This document shows, in pieces, positions 1 through 8,137 of a stretch of DNA of 64,000 nucleotides. Location: assembly GCA_017632935.1 (NCBI GenBank), contig JAGBQJ010000002.1:44599-108598 (forward strand), written 5' to 3'. Each line of letters begins with the position of its first letter. Position 1 is the stretch's first letter. Below the pieces are notes generated by a model, which was given only the letters and a program-made list of their open reading frames with translations, ran no database searches and was not told the DNA's origin. This DNA comes from Bacteroidales bacterium (GTDB lineage: Bacteria > Bacteroidota > Bacteroidia > Bacteroidales > F082). A program made the translations under genes and the position numbers.

Positions 1-1
1 C

Positions 2-340
2 TACGAAGTCAAGGACGCCAAAGGCACCAAGCTGGGCTCGGTCCTGTATTCCTCGCCCTACTCCGACAACGTGAAGGGCTTCAACGGGCCTACACCTATA
101 TTAATAATAATGGACGCCGAGGATCGCATCCAGAACGTGGTCCTCTTGGACAACCAGGAGACGCCCTTCTACGCCCAACGCGTTGCAGACGGCGGCCTCT
201 ATTCAGCTTGGAACGGCCTCACCGCCGAGGAAGCCCTCCGCAAGGAAGTGGATGCCGTCAGCGGGGCCACCTACACCTCCAACGGCGTGAAAAACAGCCT
301 TGTCGCGAGACTGAAAGCCTACCGGAAACAGGTGAAATAA
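2..340 (+). CDS. FMN-binding domain protein (C-terminal part; gene runs off the left edge)
   Basis: The reading frame is open from the left edge and ends at TAA 338-340, so only the last 112 codons are present. The end carries DAVSGATYTS, the SGAT-type motif by which FMN-binding domains of the RnfG/NqrC type bind flavin covalently through Ser/Thr. A stretch before it (GFNGPTPILIIMDAEDRI) matches the strand that leads into the flavin site in such domains. In Bacteroidota these proteins usually sit in envelope-associated electron-transfer modules, but the partner genes are outside the window. Codons 31-37 (PILIIMD) use ATA/TTA, unlike the GC-ending codons around them. The family is well supported; the specific role is unknown. 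Confidence 0.75.
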   Translation, partial: YEVKDAKGTKLGSVLYSSPYSDNVKGFNGPTPILIIMDAEDRIQNVVLLDNQETPFYAQRVADGGLYSAWNGLTAEEALRKEVDAVSGATYTSNGVKNSLVARLKAYRKQVK

Positions 341-346
341 TACCAT

Positions 347-374
347 GTAGAGACGCGCCATGGCACGTCTCTAC
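347..374 (-). repeat. GTAGAGAC palindrome, copy A
   Basis: 28-bp near-perfect palindrome GTAGAGAC-N12-GTCTCTAC with centre GCGCCATGGCAC. It is the exact reverse complement of copy B. It sits 6 bp after the stop of the FMN-binding gene and is itself framed by AATACCAT (339-346) and ATGGTATT (385-392), so the transcript could form a longer hairpin here and serve as a 3' end structure. Confidence 0.9.
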
Positions 375-428
375 AGGTTTTGGTATGGTATTTGTAATTT
401 ATAGGTCAACATTAAAATGATATTAGCC

Positions 429-1085
429 ATGAAAAAGACCTTGTTAGCCCTGTGCCTCCTCATTGTGGTGTCGGTTTCGGCCGAGGCACAAATCCGTCCA
501 CACCGTCCACAGCCCCATCCCAGAACGTTGGAGCAGTCCCGTGAGCGTCGCGCACCGCGCCTCTACGGCCTCGACGACTTCCGTTTCCACGTGTACGGCG
601 AGCTCGGCAACAACGACTTCGGCGCCATCATCGCGCACGATATCCCCTATCACTTCAGCGTAGGCGGTATGGCGGAGTACCAGATCGGTCGCCTCACCAG
701 CATCGGCGTCGGCGCGGAGTTCTATTCGACCTACGGCGAGCACTGCGACCTGTTCCACAACATGCAGGAGACCTACCTCCACACGCTGCCCATCTACGCC
801 AACCTGAAACTCACGCTGCCTTATGCCGACATCAGCCCCTTCGTCGAAGGCCGCATCGGCTATTCCGTGCCCTTGGGCGCAGTGACCTGCAACGACCCTG
901 AAGGCGTGCACCACTACAAATCCATGGGCTTGTACACGGGCGGCGCCGTGGGTATCAAGATCTACCGCGTCTACCTCAGCTGCGGCCTGTCGACCATCGA
1001 CGTGGTGGACGCCGACTACGGCACCATCGGGCCCCGCATGGATGTCATCACGGATTATTACGTCAGGGTGGGGGTCGCGTTCTAA
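429..1085 (+). CDS. Secreted outer-membrane beta-barrel-like protein
   Basis: 218 residues when started at ATG 429 (MKKTLLAL...); an ATG four codons earlier is possible, but the 429 start gives a typical signal peptide with Lys-Lys, a hydrophobic core of about 12 residues and cleavage after AEA. The mature part has alternating hydrophobic/polar strands rich in Tyr, Gly and His and ends in Phe (VRVGVAF), as outer-membrane barrel proteins often do. No enzymatic motif is seen. It resembles small outer membrane beta-barrel proteins (OmpW/PF13505-like size) in general form only. The gene is bracketed on both sides by palindromic repeat copies in opposite orientation. Confidence 0.65.
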   Translation: MKKTLLALCLLIVVSVSAEAQIRPHRPQPHPRTLEQSRERRAPRLYGLDDFRFHVYGELGNNDFGAIIAHDIPYHFSVGGMAEYQIGRLTSIGVGAEFYSTYGEHCDLFHNMQETYLHTLPIYANLKLTLPYADISPFVEGRIGYSVPLGAVTCNDPEGVHHYKSMGLYTGGAVGIKIYRVYLSCGLSTIDVVDADYGTIGPRMDVITDYYVRVGVAF

Positions 1086-1111
1086 TCTAAAAACAATATG
1101 GGATATAATGG

Positions 1112-1139
1112 GTAGAGACGTGCCATGGCGCGTCTCTAC
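1112..1139 (+). repeat. GTAGAGAC palindrome, copy B
   Basis: 28 bp, centre GTGCCATGGCGC. On this strand the only non-Watson-Crick position would be a G-U wobble in RNA, so the transcript forms a 13-14 bp hairpin. It lies 26 bp after the barrel-protein stop and 7 bp beyond the end of convergent rsmI, so it sits in the shared 3' region of both genes. Confidence 0.92.
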
Positions 1140-1146
1140 AATTTTT

Positions 1147-1857
1147 TTATTCTTCGGAATCGTCGTCTGGGGAGACGGTGCATGCACCGTCTCTACCTTC
1201 CAGAACAATGACGATTTCGCCTTTGATTTCCTTTTTGGAAAAATGTTCGATCACCTCGGACAGGGTGCCACGGGCGTTCTCCTCGTGGATTTTGGTCAGC
1301 TCGCGCGAGACGCAGACCTTCCTTTCAGTGCCACAGACCTCGGCCAGCTGCTGCAAGGTCTTCAGCAGGCGGAAAGGCGACTCGTAGAGGATGGTCGTGT
1401 AGGGATACTCGGCCACGGTCTGGAGCTTGGTCTGGCGGCCTTTCTTGTGCGGCAGGAAACCTTCGAAGATGAACTTCTCCGCCGGCAGTCCCGAGTTGAC
1501 CAAGGCCGGCACGAAGGCCGTCGGGCCCGGCAGGCACTCCACCTCAATGCCCCGCTTGACGCACTCGCGCACCAAGAGGAAGCCTGGGTCGGAGATGGCG
1601 GGCGTGCCCGCATCGGTCACCAAGGCGAGGGTCTCCCCTGCCTCGATGCGTTCGGCGATGCGTTCCACCACCTGATGCTCGTTGCGGATATGGAAAGCCG
1701 TCATCGGCTTGCTGATGTCGAGATGGCGCAGCAGGTTACCCGAGGTGCGCGTGTCCTCAGCGAGGATGCCGTCCACCTCCTTCAGCACACGGATGGCCCT
1801 CAAGGTGATGTCCTCAAGGTTGCCGATGGGCGTGGGCACAAGATAGAGCTTCGACAT
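1147..1857 (-). CDS. rsmI: 16S rRNA (cytidine-1402-2'-O)-methyltransferase
   Basis: 236 residues. The N-terminus (KLYLVPTPIGNLEDITLRA) is the hallmark of the SAM-dependent RsmI/YraL family, which 2'-O-methylates C1402 in the ribosomal decoding centre; AEDTR, VTDAGTPAISDPG and the PGP loop of the tetrapyrrole-methylase fold are all present. The last residues are odd: after VIVLE the chain continues GRDGACTVSPDDDSEE, and residues 222-229 are translated from a GTAGAGAC palindrome (1169-1196). The catalytic fold is complete before this tail, so the enzyme is probably active. It starts 8 bp after the upstream hypothetical gene ends and is probably co-transcribed with it. Confidence 0.93.
   Translation of the reverse strand: MSKLYLVPTPIGNLEDITLRAIRVLKEVDGILAEDTRTSGNLLRHLDISKPMTAFHIRNEHQVVERIAERIEAGETLALVTDAGTPAISDPGFLLVRECVKRGIEVECLPGPTAFVPALVNSGLPAEKFIFEGFLPHKKGRQTKLQTVAEYPYTTILYESPFRLLKTLQQLAEVCGTERKVCVSRELTKIHEENARGTLSEVIEHFSKKEIKGEIVIVLEGRDGACTVSPDDDSEE
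1169..1196. repeat. GTAGAGAC palindrome, copy C (inside rsmI 3' end)
   Basis: Centre GGTGCATGCACC, 20-bp perfect inner palindrome; the first four bases read GGGG instead of GTAG. It lies in the reading frame of rsmI on the minus strand and encodes RDGACTVS, followed by eight more codons and the stop. Confidence 0.88.
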
Positions 1858-1865
1858 GGCCGCGA

Positions 1866-2897
1866 TTATTCAAACTTTCTGGTAATCAGGTCTTTGAGTT
1901 TTAGGTACGCCTCGTTGCTGCTGTTCCACTGCAATTCGATCTTCAGCTCGTTGAGGTAGATCATCGCGCCGTTCAAGGTCTTCAAGTCGTTGAGGTTTTC
2001 GATGGACTTGTTGTATTTCTCCATGCTTCCTCCAAACAACTCATTGACAAACAAGAACTTGTCATTGATACCGATGACGGATTTCAGGTCGCGGACAGGG
2101 TTTTGTTGCAGCTTGGCGGCCAGGGAATTGTCCTCGCCCATCATCTTCTCGCCCAAGGTCTCGCCCGTCGAGAGTTCAAAACCGGTATCGTCTTGTTCGA
2201 AGAATCCCGACATGCCTCCCGAAGCCTGCTGCTCTATCTCCGCCTTCTCGGCCTTTCGTTCATCGTCCAGTCGAGGCATCACCAGCGGGTTGTCTTTCAC
2301 CAGGTCCTCGCCATGCACACGGTCGCGCTCAGGGATGAGTTCTTCAGGCACAGCCTCCATCACGTGGACCAAACGGCCTTGCTCGTCCCTCTTGGTCTCA
2401 GGCGTTTTTTCCTCCTCGGGGATGTTCTCAAAGTGCAGGAAAATGCCGAAGTCGTCCGCCATAGGCTGGCTTTCGGGTTCCGGCTCAGGGGCGACTTTTT
2501 CCGCTTTTTCGGTGGGCGTGGCGAACTCCATCACGACAGGCGCTTCTGCGACAGGCGCAGGTTGTGGCTCAGGCTGGGGCTCTTCGACAACAGGCTGTTC
2601 CTCCACGACGGGCGCTTCGTCAGTGTTTTCGGCGGGCGCATCCTGCGTCATGCCGCCAAAGAGGCCTGCAAGGTCGTCGGCATCGAAAGGAAGGTCCTCG
2701 TCGAGGCTCTCGTCACCCACATTGATGGAGCAAAGTTGGTCGTAAAGGGTGTGCGTGCGGTTCATCAGCACGTCCAAATCGAGCAGCTCGAGGGGTTTTT
2801 CGTTTCTTAAAAGGTAGTTGACTTGTTGATATAACAAACTGATTTCCTGCTTGATAGAAATCAATGTTTCTTTTTGGCTCTCAAATTTGTCGTTCAT
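1866..2897 (-). CDS. Conserved hypothetical, acidic Pro/Glu-rich linker
   Basis: 343 residues from ATG at 2897 (MNDKFESQKETL). The start is chosen because the longer open frame runs on through the opposite strand of tdk and has no family-like sequence there. Residues 1-75 are helical and probably coiled (ISLLYQQVNYLL, LDLDVLMNRTHTLYDQL). Residues about 85-200 are a low-complexity Pro/Glu/Ala segment (VVEEQPVVEEPQPEPQP). The last 80 residues are ordered: DLKSVIGINDKFLFVNELF...LKDLITRKF. No enzymatic motif and no signal peptide, so probably cytoplasmic. Proteins of this build are common in Bacteroidales next to tdk and rsmI, but I know no function for them. Confidence 0.7.
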   Translation of the reverse strand: MNDKFESQKETLISIKQEISLLYQQVNYLLRNEKPLELLDLDVLMNRTHTLYDQLCSINVGDESLDEDLPFDADDLAGLFGGMTQDAPAENTDEAPVVEEQPVVEEPQPEPQPAPVAEAPVVMEFATPTEKAEKVAPEPEPESQPMADDFGIFLHFENIPEEEKTPETKRDEQGRLVHVMEAVPEELIPERDRVHGEDLVKDNPLVMPRLDDERKAEKAEIEQQASGGMSGFFEQDDTGFELSTGETLGEKMMGEDNSLAAKLQQNPVRDLKSVIGINDKFLFVNELFGGSMEKYNKSIENLNDLKTLNGAMIYLNELKIELQWNSSNEAYLKLKDLITRKFE

Positions 2898-2928
2898 ATA
2901 GGATTTATCTTTATTTTTGCGATTGTGA

Positions 2929-2956
2929 CATGAGACGCAAGATTTTGCGTCTCTAC
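2929..2956. repeat. GTAGAGAC-family palindrome, copy D
   Basis: Right half is intact (GTCTCTAC); arms GAGACGCAA and TTGCGTCTC with loop GATT; the first three bases have drifted (CATGAGAC). It lies between the divergent starts of the hypothetical (2897) and tdk (3003), the only intergenic copy found in a promoter region rather than at a 3' end. Confidence 0.8.
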
Positions 2957-3002
2957 AATGAAATGAGGGTGCTAAATTACAAATATTCCTACAATCATCG
3001 TT

Positions 3003-3593
3003 ATGTTTCTGGAAAAAGATTCTCACAACAAGTCGCAAGGCTGGATTGAAGTGATTTGCGGCTCCATGTTTTCGGGTAAGACGGAGGAGTTGATCCGCCG
3101 TTTGAAACGCGCCAAGATCGCCAAGTTGAAGGTGGAGATTTTCAAGCCGGGCGTCGACACGCGCTATAGCGAGGAGGACGTGGTGTCGCACAATGCCACG
3201 GCCTTGCATTCCATTCCTGTGGAGAGTGCCAGTGAGATTCTTTTCTATGCCAACGACGTGGACGTCATCGGCATCGACGAGGCCCAATTCCTTGACGATG
3301 AGCTGCCTAACGTCTGTGAGCAGCTGGCCAACCAGGGCGTGCGCGTCATCATCGCGGGTTTGGACATGGACTTCATGGGCAAGCCTTTCGGCCCCATGCC
3401 GAAGCTGATGGCCATTGCAGAAGACGTCACCAAGGTACACGCCATCTGCGTGCGTTGCGGCAGTCCGGCGCAATTCTCGCACCGCACCATTGCGGGTGAC
3501 AAATTGGTGGTATTGGGAGAAACGGAGAGCTATGAGCCGCTGTGCAGGGCTTGTTATCTTAAGGCTCGGGAAGAACGCGAGCAGAATCCATAG
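3003..3593 (+). CDS. tdk: Thymidine kinase (type II)
   Basis: 196 residues, normal for bacterial type II thymidine kinases, which phosphorylate thymidine to dTMP with ATP. Walker A is [11 protein letters not shown] (near residue 20), Walker B/lid [10 protein letters not shown] (about 90), the substrate lasso region follows [20 protein letters not shown], and the structural zinc site has both pairs CVRCG and CRAC. Divergent from the hypothetical at 1866-2897. No Shine-Dalgarno sequence before ATG 3003. Confidence 0.95.
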   Translation: MFLEKDSHNKSQGWIEVICGSMFSGKTEELIRRLKRAKIAKLKVEIFKPGVDTRYSEEDVVSHNATALHSIPVESASEILFYANDVDVIGIDEAQFLDDELPNVCEQLANQGVRVIIAGLDMDFMGKPFGPMPKLMAIAEDVTKVHAICVRCGSPAQFSHRTIAGDKLVVLGETESYEPLCRACYLKAREEREQNP

Positions 3594-3690
3594 TTTCCTT
3601 GGCTTGTTTTTTCGGTTCGCGGCGGCAATCCCAAAAATCCACGACTTCAATCACATCCGTAATGCAATTCTTCAGCAGCTGTAAATGTGG
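3559..3690 (-). pseudogene. Remnant of a RelE/ParE-type toxin gene (C-terminal fragment)
   Basis: In the frame +1 to the antitoxin at 3647-3847 the minus strand reads LLKNCITDVIEVVDFWDCRR then [19 protein letters not shown] and stops at 3559, inside the end of tdk. VIEVVDFWDCRREPKK resembles the C-terminal strand of Bacteroidota RelE/ParE toxins (pattern hIEhhDhWDxRxxPxK, from memory). There is no room for the first 70 or so residues, so a deletion seems to have joined the antitoxin end to the toxin end. Confidence 0.5.
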
Positions 3691-3847
3691 ATACTCCCTC
3701 CCCTTCCATTTCAAATTCCTCATCTAATTCACGCAGCACATCCTCAATATCCGTATAATTGCCCAAGGCAATTTGTCTCCGACCTTCTTCAGCTCTTTCC
3801 AAAAGTTCCTTGACGGTATAAGGTTCCAAGTTTTCTTCTGCTTTCAT
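3647..3847 (-). CDS. Orphan antitoxin-like small protein
   Basis: 66 residues, mostly acidic and helical (VKELLERAEEGRRQI, IEDVLRELDEEFEME), the size of type II antitoxins. The start at 3847 is decided by a strong Shine-Dalgarno sequence, AAGGAGGTGAT, directly upstream, which is unusual here because housekeeping genes in this window lack one. The open frame extends further upstream but has no second good start. Directly downstream lies the tail of a toxin in another frame; no intact partner is present. The antitoxin call rests on size, composition and that context. Confidence 0.55.
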   Translation of the reverse strand: MKAEENLEPYTVKELLERAEEGRRQIALGNYTDIEDVLRELDEEFEMEGEGVSTFTAAEELHYGCD

Positions 3848-3937
3848 ATCACCTCCTTTATTCAATAGGACTACAAAGATAAAGATATTTTTCGAAAACT
3901 CTTGTTTTTCAAGCCAAACTTTCAACTCATTTACAAG

Positions 3938-5362
3938 TCATTTCCCTCGCCCTTGAATAACAATCAACACCGTGTAAATCAGAATCTTGATATCCAAAGC
4001 GAGGTTTACGTTCTCGATGTAGAGCACATCGTATTTCAGGCGCTCGATCATCTCATCGACGTTTTCGGCATAACCATATTTCACCTCGCCCCAACTGGTG
4101 ATGCCAGGCTTCACCTTAAGCAGCAGGCGGTAATAGGGCGCCCTTTCCATGATCTTGTCGATAAAATACTGCCGCTCGGGACGATAACCCACCAGCGACA
4201 TGTCGCCTTTCAGCACGGTCCAGAACTGGGGGATTTCATCGAGGCGCACCTTACGCATGAACTTGCCGAACTTGGTTATACGCGGGTCGTCATCGCTCGA
4301 CAGCTGCGGCGTGCCACTCGACTCGGCGTCCACCTTCATGCTGCGGAACTTGGCCATCTTGAAAGGCTTGCCACCCTTGCCGATGCGTTCCTGCGCATAG
4401 AAGACGGGACCTTTGGAAGTGGCTTTCACGATGATGGCGCAAAGCAAGAACACCGGCGACAGGATCACGAGAGCCAATACCGAGGCCACGATGTCGAAAG
4501 CGCGCTTCACCACCCTTTGCCACACGGGCATCAGCTCGGGCGTGACCTGCACCAAAGGCGCCTGCCAGATGGCCGACTGCTTGACGGTGCCGAAGACCAA
4601 GTCCTGCATGGCGGGAATGATCTTCACGTTGGCGTTGGTCGTGTCGACCACCGAGAGCAGCACCTTCATCGTCTCCACCTCGGAACGCTCGATGGCGATG
4701 ATGACTTCTTCCACATTGTGTTCCTTCACAATCTGCTCAATCTCGCGATACGAGCCGAGGCGCGGTAGATACTCCGCCAGTTTGTATTCCGTCTTGTCGT
4801 ACACATTGAGGAAACCGATCAGTCGGCGACCCGAAGGCTTCACCTCCTCCTCAATCTCCTTGAAGATGGCGCAGGCGTTGTCGTTGCTGCCCACGATGAG
4901 CGTGTTGAAGCCAATCTTTTTGCTTCGTATGCGATAAATCACCGTCGTGGTGATGATCAGACGCGGGATGTAGGTGATGACAAATTGAAGCGTAAATAAC
5001 GCGATAAACGACTGATAATAAGACTTGTACGAAACAACTTCGTCATCAAGGATGACCACAAAGAAAAGGACGATGACACCTAGCAAAGTGATGAAAAACG
5101 TCTGTCCCAGCTCTTTCAATCTTGACTTCTGGTATACTTTCTCGTAGGCACCCGTCACGGCATGAAGGATAAGCCAGCAAATGGGGATGATGGCCACACC
5201 CAGCCAGAAGCTCGGCGTGTTGAAGGAATTCGTGATGCGGTCCCAATAGTTGATGTAAAGGTCTTCGTGCGCCTTGCGGAAGAAATAAAACAAGGTCCAC
5301 GCCAGAATGGAAGCCAACCAATCGACGATGAAATAAAGCGATGCCAGCCTTTTCTTGTTCAT
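3938..5362 (-). CDS. Polyprenyl glycosylphosphotransferase (WbaP/WcaJ type)
   Basis: 474 residues. Four predicted membrane segments in the first 130 residues, a nucleotide-binding-like domain (GFNTLIVGSNDNACAIF, about 150-250), and the C-terminal bacterial sugar transferase domain from about 285: KRAFDIVAS with a membrane-re-entrant helix, GPVFYAQERIGKGGKPFKM, FRSMKVDAE, RLDEIPQFWTVLKGDMSLVG, RPE and PGITSWGEV. Such enzymes move a sugar-1-phosphate onto undecaprenyl phosphate to start a capsule, O-antigen or exopolysaccharide repeat unit at the inner membrane. Its start overlaps the stop of the lipoprotein gene by 4 bp (ATGA), so the two are translationally coupled. No other polysaccharide genes follow. 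Confidence 0.92.
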   Translation of the reverse strand: MNKKRLASLYFIVDWLASILAWTLFYFFRKAHEDLYINYWDRITNSFNTPSFWLGVAIIPICWLILHAVTGAYEKVYQKSRLKELGQTFFITLLGVIVLFFVVILDDEVVSYKSYYQSFIALFTLQFVITYIPRLIITTTVIYRIRSKKIGFNTLIVGSNDNACAIFKEIEEEVKPSGRRLIGFLNVYDKTEYKLAEYLPRLGSYREIEQIVKEHNVEEVIIAIERSEVETMKVLLSVVDTTNANVKIIPAMQDLVFGTVKQSAIWQAPLVQVTPELMPVWQRVVKRAFDIVASVLALVILSPVFLLCAIIVKATSKGPVFYAQERIGKGGKPFKMAKFRSMKVDAESSGTPQLSSDDDPRITKFGKFMRKVRLDEIPQFWTVLKGDMSLVGYRPERQYFIDKIMERAPYYRLLLKVKPGITSWGEVKYGYAENVDEMIERLKYDVLYIENVNLALDIKILIYTVLIVIQGRGK

Positions 5363-6321
5363 AGGTTACGATAGAGCAGTTTCAGGTTATCGAAATAATA
5401 GTAACGCGGCTCGTTGATGGGATGGTAGATGTTCCCGTAGAGGATATCCTGGTCGGTGGTCAGGTCGGAAGTGAGGTAGACTTTGAAATAGTTGGCCGTC
5501 ACGTTATTGTTCATCGTCGGGCCGATGTTGATGTAGATCTTGTTCCAACGCTGCGGCCTGTCATGTTGCTTGTCGGTAGGCGTCACTTTCACCAAGGGCA
5601 TCGACTCCAGTTGATAGTTCTTATAACACTGAACACCGACGAAGAACGTGTCGTTGCAGCAGTAGTCCATCTCCAGCAAGCAATACACGCCGTTAGTGCC
5701 TTTGTAGAAGTCGAATTCGTCGGCAGTGGCGACGGTGAAGTCCATCGTGTCGGGTGGTAGCTCCACCTTGCCCGAGAAGAACGAATTGGCCGAATGCCAA
5801 GCCCCGTTGCCGGTGAAGCGCACCATGCTCGTGTCGCTAGTGGCGGTGGGCAACATGGAGCTGGTGTTCTCGAAGTCCTCCATCCAAGCCACGTTGACGC
5901 CTTCGCCGATGGGATAATAGCTGAGCACGGGACTCAAGTTGACGATGCTATCCTCAACGAGATTCAGGTTTTGGTAGATGCGAGGCATGTAGAAAGGATA
6001 ATCGTCGCGCGAGGCCCCAATGCCATTCACCTTGATGCCGCCATAGATGGCCACCTTGTGCGGGCCTTTTTTCAAGATCGGGAAGGTGCTCGGAAGCTCG
6101 AAGGCACCGATGGGGTTGTCGTCGACATACACCCAAGCGTCGGTGATTTTGCTTGAGGGGGCGCCATACACGAAATAATCCGTCAGCGAATCCACCTCAA
6201 TGGACTCGATATGAATGTAGGAAGGCACCGTCTGCGAGCCTTCGAACTTGTTGCATGAAGTGGCTGTCATGGCGAGGAAAAGGAGACCCAGCATGACAGA
6301 AAAGATAGAATTCCTTGTCAT
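5359..6321 (-). CDS. Lipoprotein of unknown function
   Basis: 320 residues from ATG 6321 (MTRNSIFSVMLGLLF). Signal peptide with lipobox TATSC-N, so the protein is likely lipid-anchored; the mature part begins NKFEGSQTVPSYIHIESIEV. It contains beta-rich segments with a WMEDFEN...FTGNGAWHS stretch like a galactose-binding or choice-of-anchor type module, and a repeated YF pattern near the end (RYYYFDNLKLLYRNL). No catalytic motif. Middle gene of the operon oxidoreductase - lipoprotein - sugar transferase, overlapping the transferase by 4 bp. A role in envelope polysaccharide is possible but rests only on context. Confidence 0.7.
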   Translation of the reverse strand: MTRNSIFSVMLGLLFLAMTATSCNKFEGSQTVPSYIHIESIEVDSLTDYFVYGAPSSKITDAWVYVDDNPIGAFELPSTFPILKKGPHKVAIYGGIKVNGIGASRDDYPFYMPRIYQNLNLVEDSIVNLSPVLSYYPIGEGVNVAWMEDFENTSSMLPTATSDTSMVRFTGNGAWHSANSFFSGKVELPPDTMDFTVATADEFDFYKGTNGVYCLLEMDYCCNDTFFVGVQCYKNYQLESMPLVKVTPTDKQHDRPQRWNKIYINIGPTMNNNVTANYFKVYLTSDLTTDQDILYGNIYHPINEPRYYYFDNLKLLYRNL

Positions 6322-6378
6322 AGAACTATATTTAATAAGGTAACGACGCGGCATCATGAATATTGTCTCAAACGGGTT

Positions 6379-7365
6379 TTATTTCTGCACCTTGGCGATG
6401 GCCTCATCCACGGCCGTCAGGATGCGGTAAGCCAGCTTCAGAACATTGATGCCGTCGTCGATGGTGACGGTGGGCGTAGTGTTGTGAATGATAGCGTCAT
6501 AGAAGCTTTCCAGCTCCGTCTTGATGGCGTTGATGGGGTGGATTTCAGGTCGCTCGAAGGTGATTTGCTTCTCGGTGCCGTCGCCCAAGGTGATGGTTGC
6601 TGACAGCGGGTTGGTCTCATCCACTTCGTCGTTGATGCGGAAAATCTCCGTCACCTTGTCCAAGAAATCGACAGTGATATAGGCTCCCTTTTGGAAGATG
6701 CGGGTCTTGCGCATGTTCTTCATCGACAGACGCGATGCGGTGAGGTTGGCCACCGTGCCGTTCTCAAACTCGATGCGCACGTTGGTGATGTCGGGCGTCG
6801 GGCTGACGATGCTCACACCGCTCGCGCTGATATGCGCCACTGGCGACTTGACGATGGTGAGCAGGATGTCGAGGTCGTGTACCATCAGGTCAAGCACGAC
6901 AGGCACGTCGGTGCCACGGGGGTTAAAGAGTGCCAAGCGATGCGCCTCGATGAAAAGGGGCTCTTGGATGAAAGGCTCGGCGGCAACGAAGGCCGGGTTG
7001 AATCGCTCCACATGCCCCACCTGAACTTTCACGCCAGCCTCATCGGCTAGCTTTTTCAAGGCATTGGCTTCCTCGGGTGTGGCCACGATGGGTTTCTCGA
7101 TGAAAACATGCTTGCGCTTCTGCAAGGCCTTGGAGGCACATTCGAAGTGGCGGATGGTAGGCGTGACGATGTCGACCACATCCACGGCATCGATCAATGC
7201 GTCAATGGAGTCGAAGCACTTCACGTTCATCTCGGCTTCTACTTGTCGCGCTGTCTCCATGGCGGGATCAAAAAAACCGACCAAATCGTACTTCTCTATC
7301 TGCTTGATGCAGTTCAAGTGGATTTTGCCCAAATGGCCTGCACCTAAAACACCTATTCTCAGCAT
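6379..7365 (-). CDS. Gfo/Idh/MocA-family oxidoreductase
   Basis: 328 residues. Rossmann motif IGVLGAGHLGKIHL at the N-terminus binds NAD(P); the family signature VFIEKPIVAT (EKP) follows near residue 92, then VGHVERFNPAF and the C-terminal alpha/beta domain. Such enzymes oxidise or reduce sugars, inositols or biliverdin-like substrates; the substrate cannot be read from the sequence. First gene of the leftward operon with the lipoprotein (57 bp away) and sugar transferase, so a nucleotide-sugar substrate is a reasonable inference. A TATTTTTG -7 box lies on the minus strand at 7381-7388. Confidence 0.88.
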   Translation of the reverse strand: MLRIGVLGAGHLGKIHLNCIKQIEKYDLVGFFDPAMETARQVEAEMNVKCFDSIDALIDAVDVVDIVTPTIRHFECASKALQKRKHVFIEKPIVATPEEANALKKLADEAGVKVQVGHVERFNPAFVAAEPFIQEPLFIEAHRLALFNPRGTDVPVVLDLMVHDLDILLTIVKSPVAHISASGVSIVSPTPDITNVRIEFENGTVANLTASRLSMKNMRKTRIFQKGAYITVDFLDKVTEIFRINDEVDETNPLSATITLGDGTEKQITFERPEIHPINAIKTELESFYDAIIHNTTPTVTIDDGINVLKLAYRILTAVDEAIAKVQK

Positions 7366-7436
7366 ATTTCAAAATTTCGGCAAAAATAGTGTTTTTTATC
7401 ATTTCATAGCGTCAGATTTTAGCGTAATTTCGCAGC

Positions 7437-8102
7437 GTGAATACCTCTTTAGAAGACAACTACCGCCACAAAGGCCTTCGCCAACAACTCGTCGACCAGC
7501 TTCGCACGAAAGGCATCACCGACGAGGCTGTGCTTGCAGCCCTCAACGAAGTGCCGCGCCACATTTTCCTGGATTCCTCTTTCGTCGAGCTCGCCTACCA
7601 AGACCAAGCGTTTCCCATCGGCTCGGGGCAGACCATCTCGCAACCCCACACCGTGGCTTTCCAGACGCAGTTGCTTCAAGTGGAGAAAGGCATGAAAGTG
7701 CTCGAAATCGGCACAGGGTCAGGCTATCAGGCCTGTGTGTTGGCGGCAATGGGTGCCAAAGTGTTCAGCATAGAGCGGCAACGCAACCTCTTCTTTAAGA
7801 CCAAGGAGATACTGGAGCAACTACCCTTCCGCATGAAGGTTTTCTTGGGCGACGGCTTTGAAGGCCTGCCCATGTACGCCCCTTTCGACCGCATCATCAT
7901 CACGGCGGGCGCGCCACGCCTCCCTGAAACGCTCATCCAACAACTGAAAACTGGCGGCATCATGGTCATTCCCATGGACAATGCTGAAAGCGAGGGACAA
8001 ACTATGCTGAAAATCACCAAATTAGGAGATGACACTTTGAAAAAAGAGGCTTTCGGCGACTTCAAGTTTGTGCCGATGCTTAAAGAGATTGGGAATGACT
8101 AA
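7437..8102 (+). CDS. pcm: Protein-L-isoaspartate O-methyltransferase
   Basis: 221 residues from a GTG start. The family motifs are complete: PRHIFLD, AYQDQAFPIGSGQTISQPHT for substrate binding, and the SAM motif VLEIGTGSGYQACVLA, followed by IIITAGAPRLPETL. The enzyme repairs isoaspartyl residues in damaged proteins. A TAATTTCG element (7425-7432) close before the start is a one-mismatch fit to the phylum -7 box, giving a very short leader. Divergent from the oxidoreductase gene. Confidence 0.93.
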   Translation: MNTSLEDNYRHKGLRQQLVDQLRTKGITDEAVLAALNEVPRHIFLDSSFVELAYQDQAFPIGSGQTISQPHTVAFQTQLLQVEKGMKVLEIGTGSGYQACVLAAMGAKVFSIERQRNLFFKTKEILEQLPFRMKVFLGDGFEGLPMYAPFDRIIITAGAPRLPETLIQQLKTGGIMVIPMDNAESEGQTMLKITKLGDDTLKKEAFGDFKFVPMLKEIGND

Positions 8103-8103
8103 A

Positions 8104-8134
8104 CAAAAAAAGGGAGGCGATCGCCTCCCTTTTT
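8104..8134. terminator. Bidirectional terminator pcm / herA-like gene
   Basis: Perfect 18-bp palindrome GGGAGGCGATCGCCTCCC (8112-8129) with an A-run on the left and a T-run on the right, between the convergent ends at 8102 and 8138. It can end transcription from both sides. Confidence 0.9.
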
Positions 8135-8137
8135 CAA

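Noticed and set aside
1866-3650. A 594-codon frame that covers the hypothetical gene and the opposite strand of tdk
   Set aside because: The part beyond 2897 is antisense to a clear thymidine kinase and contains no family-like sequence; ATG 2897 is the natural start.
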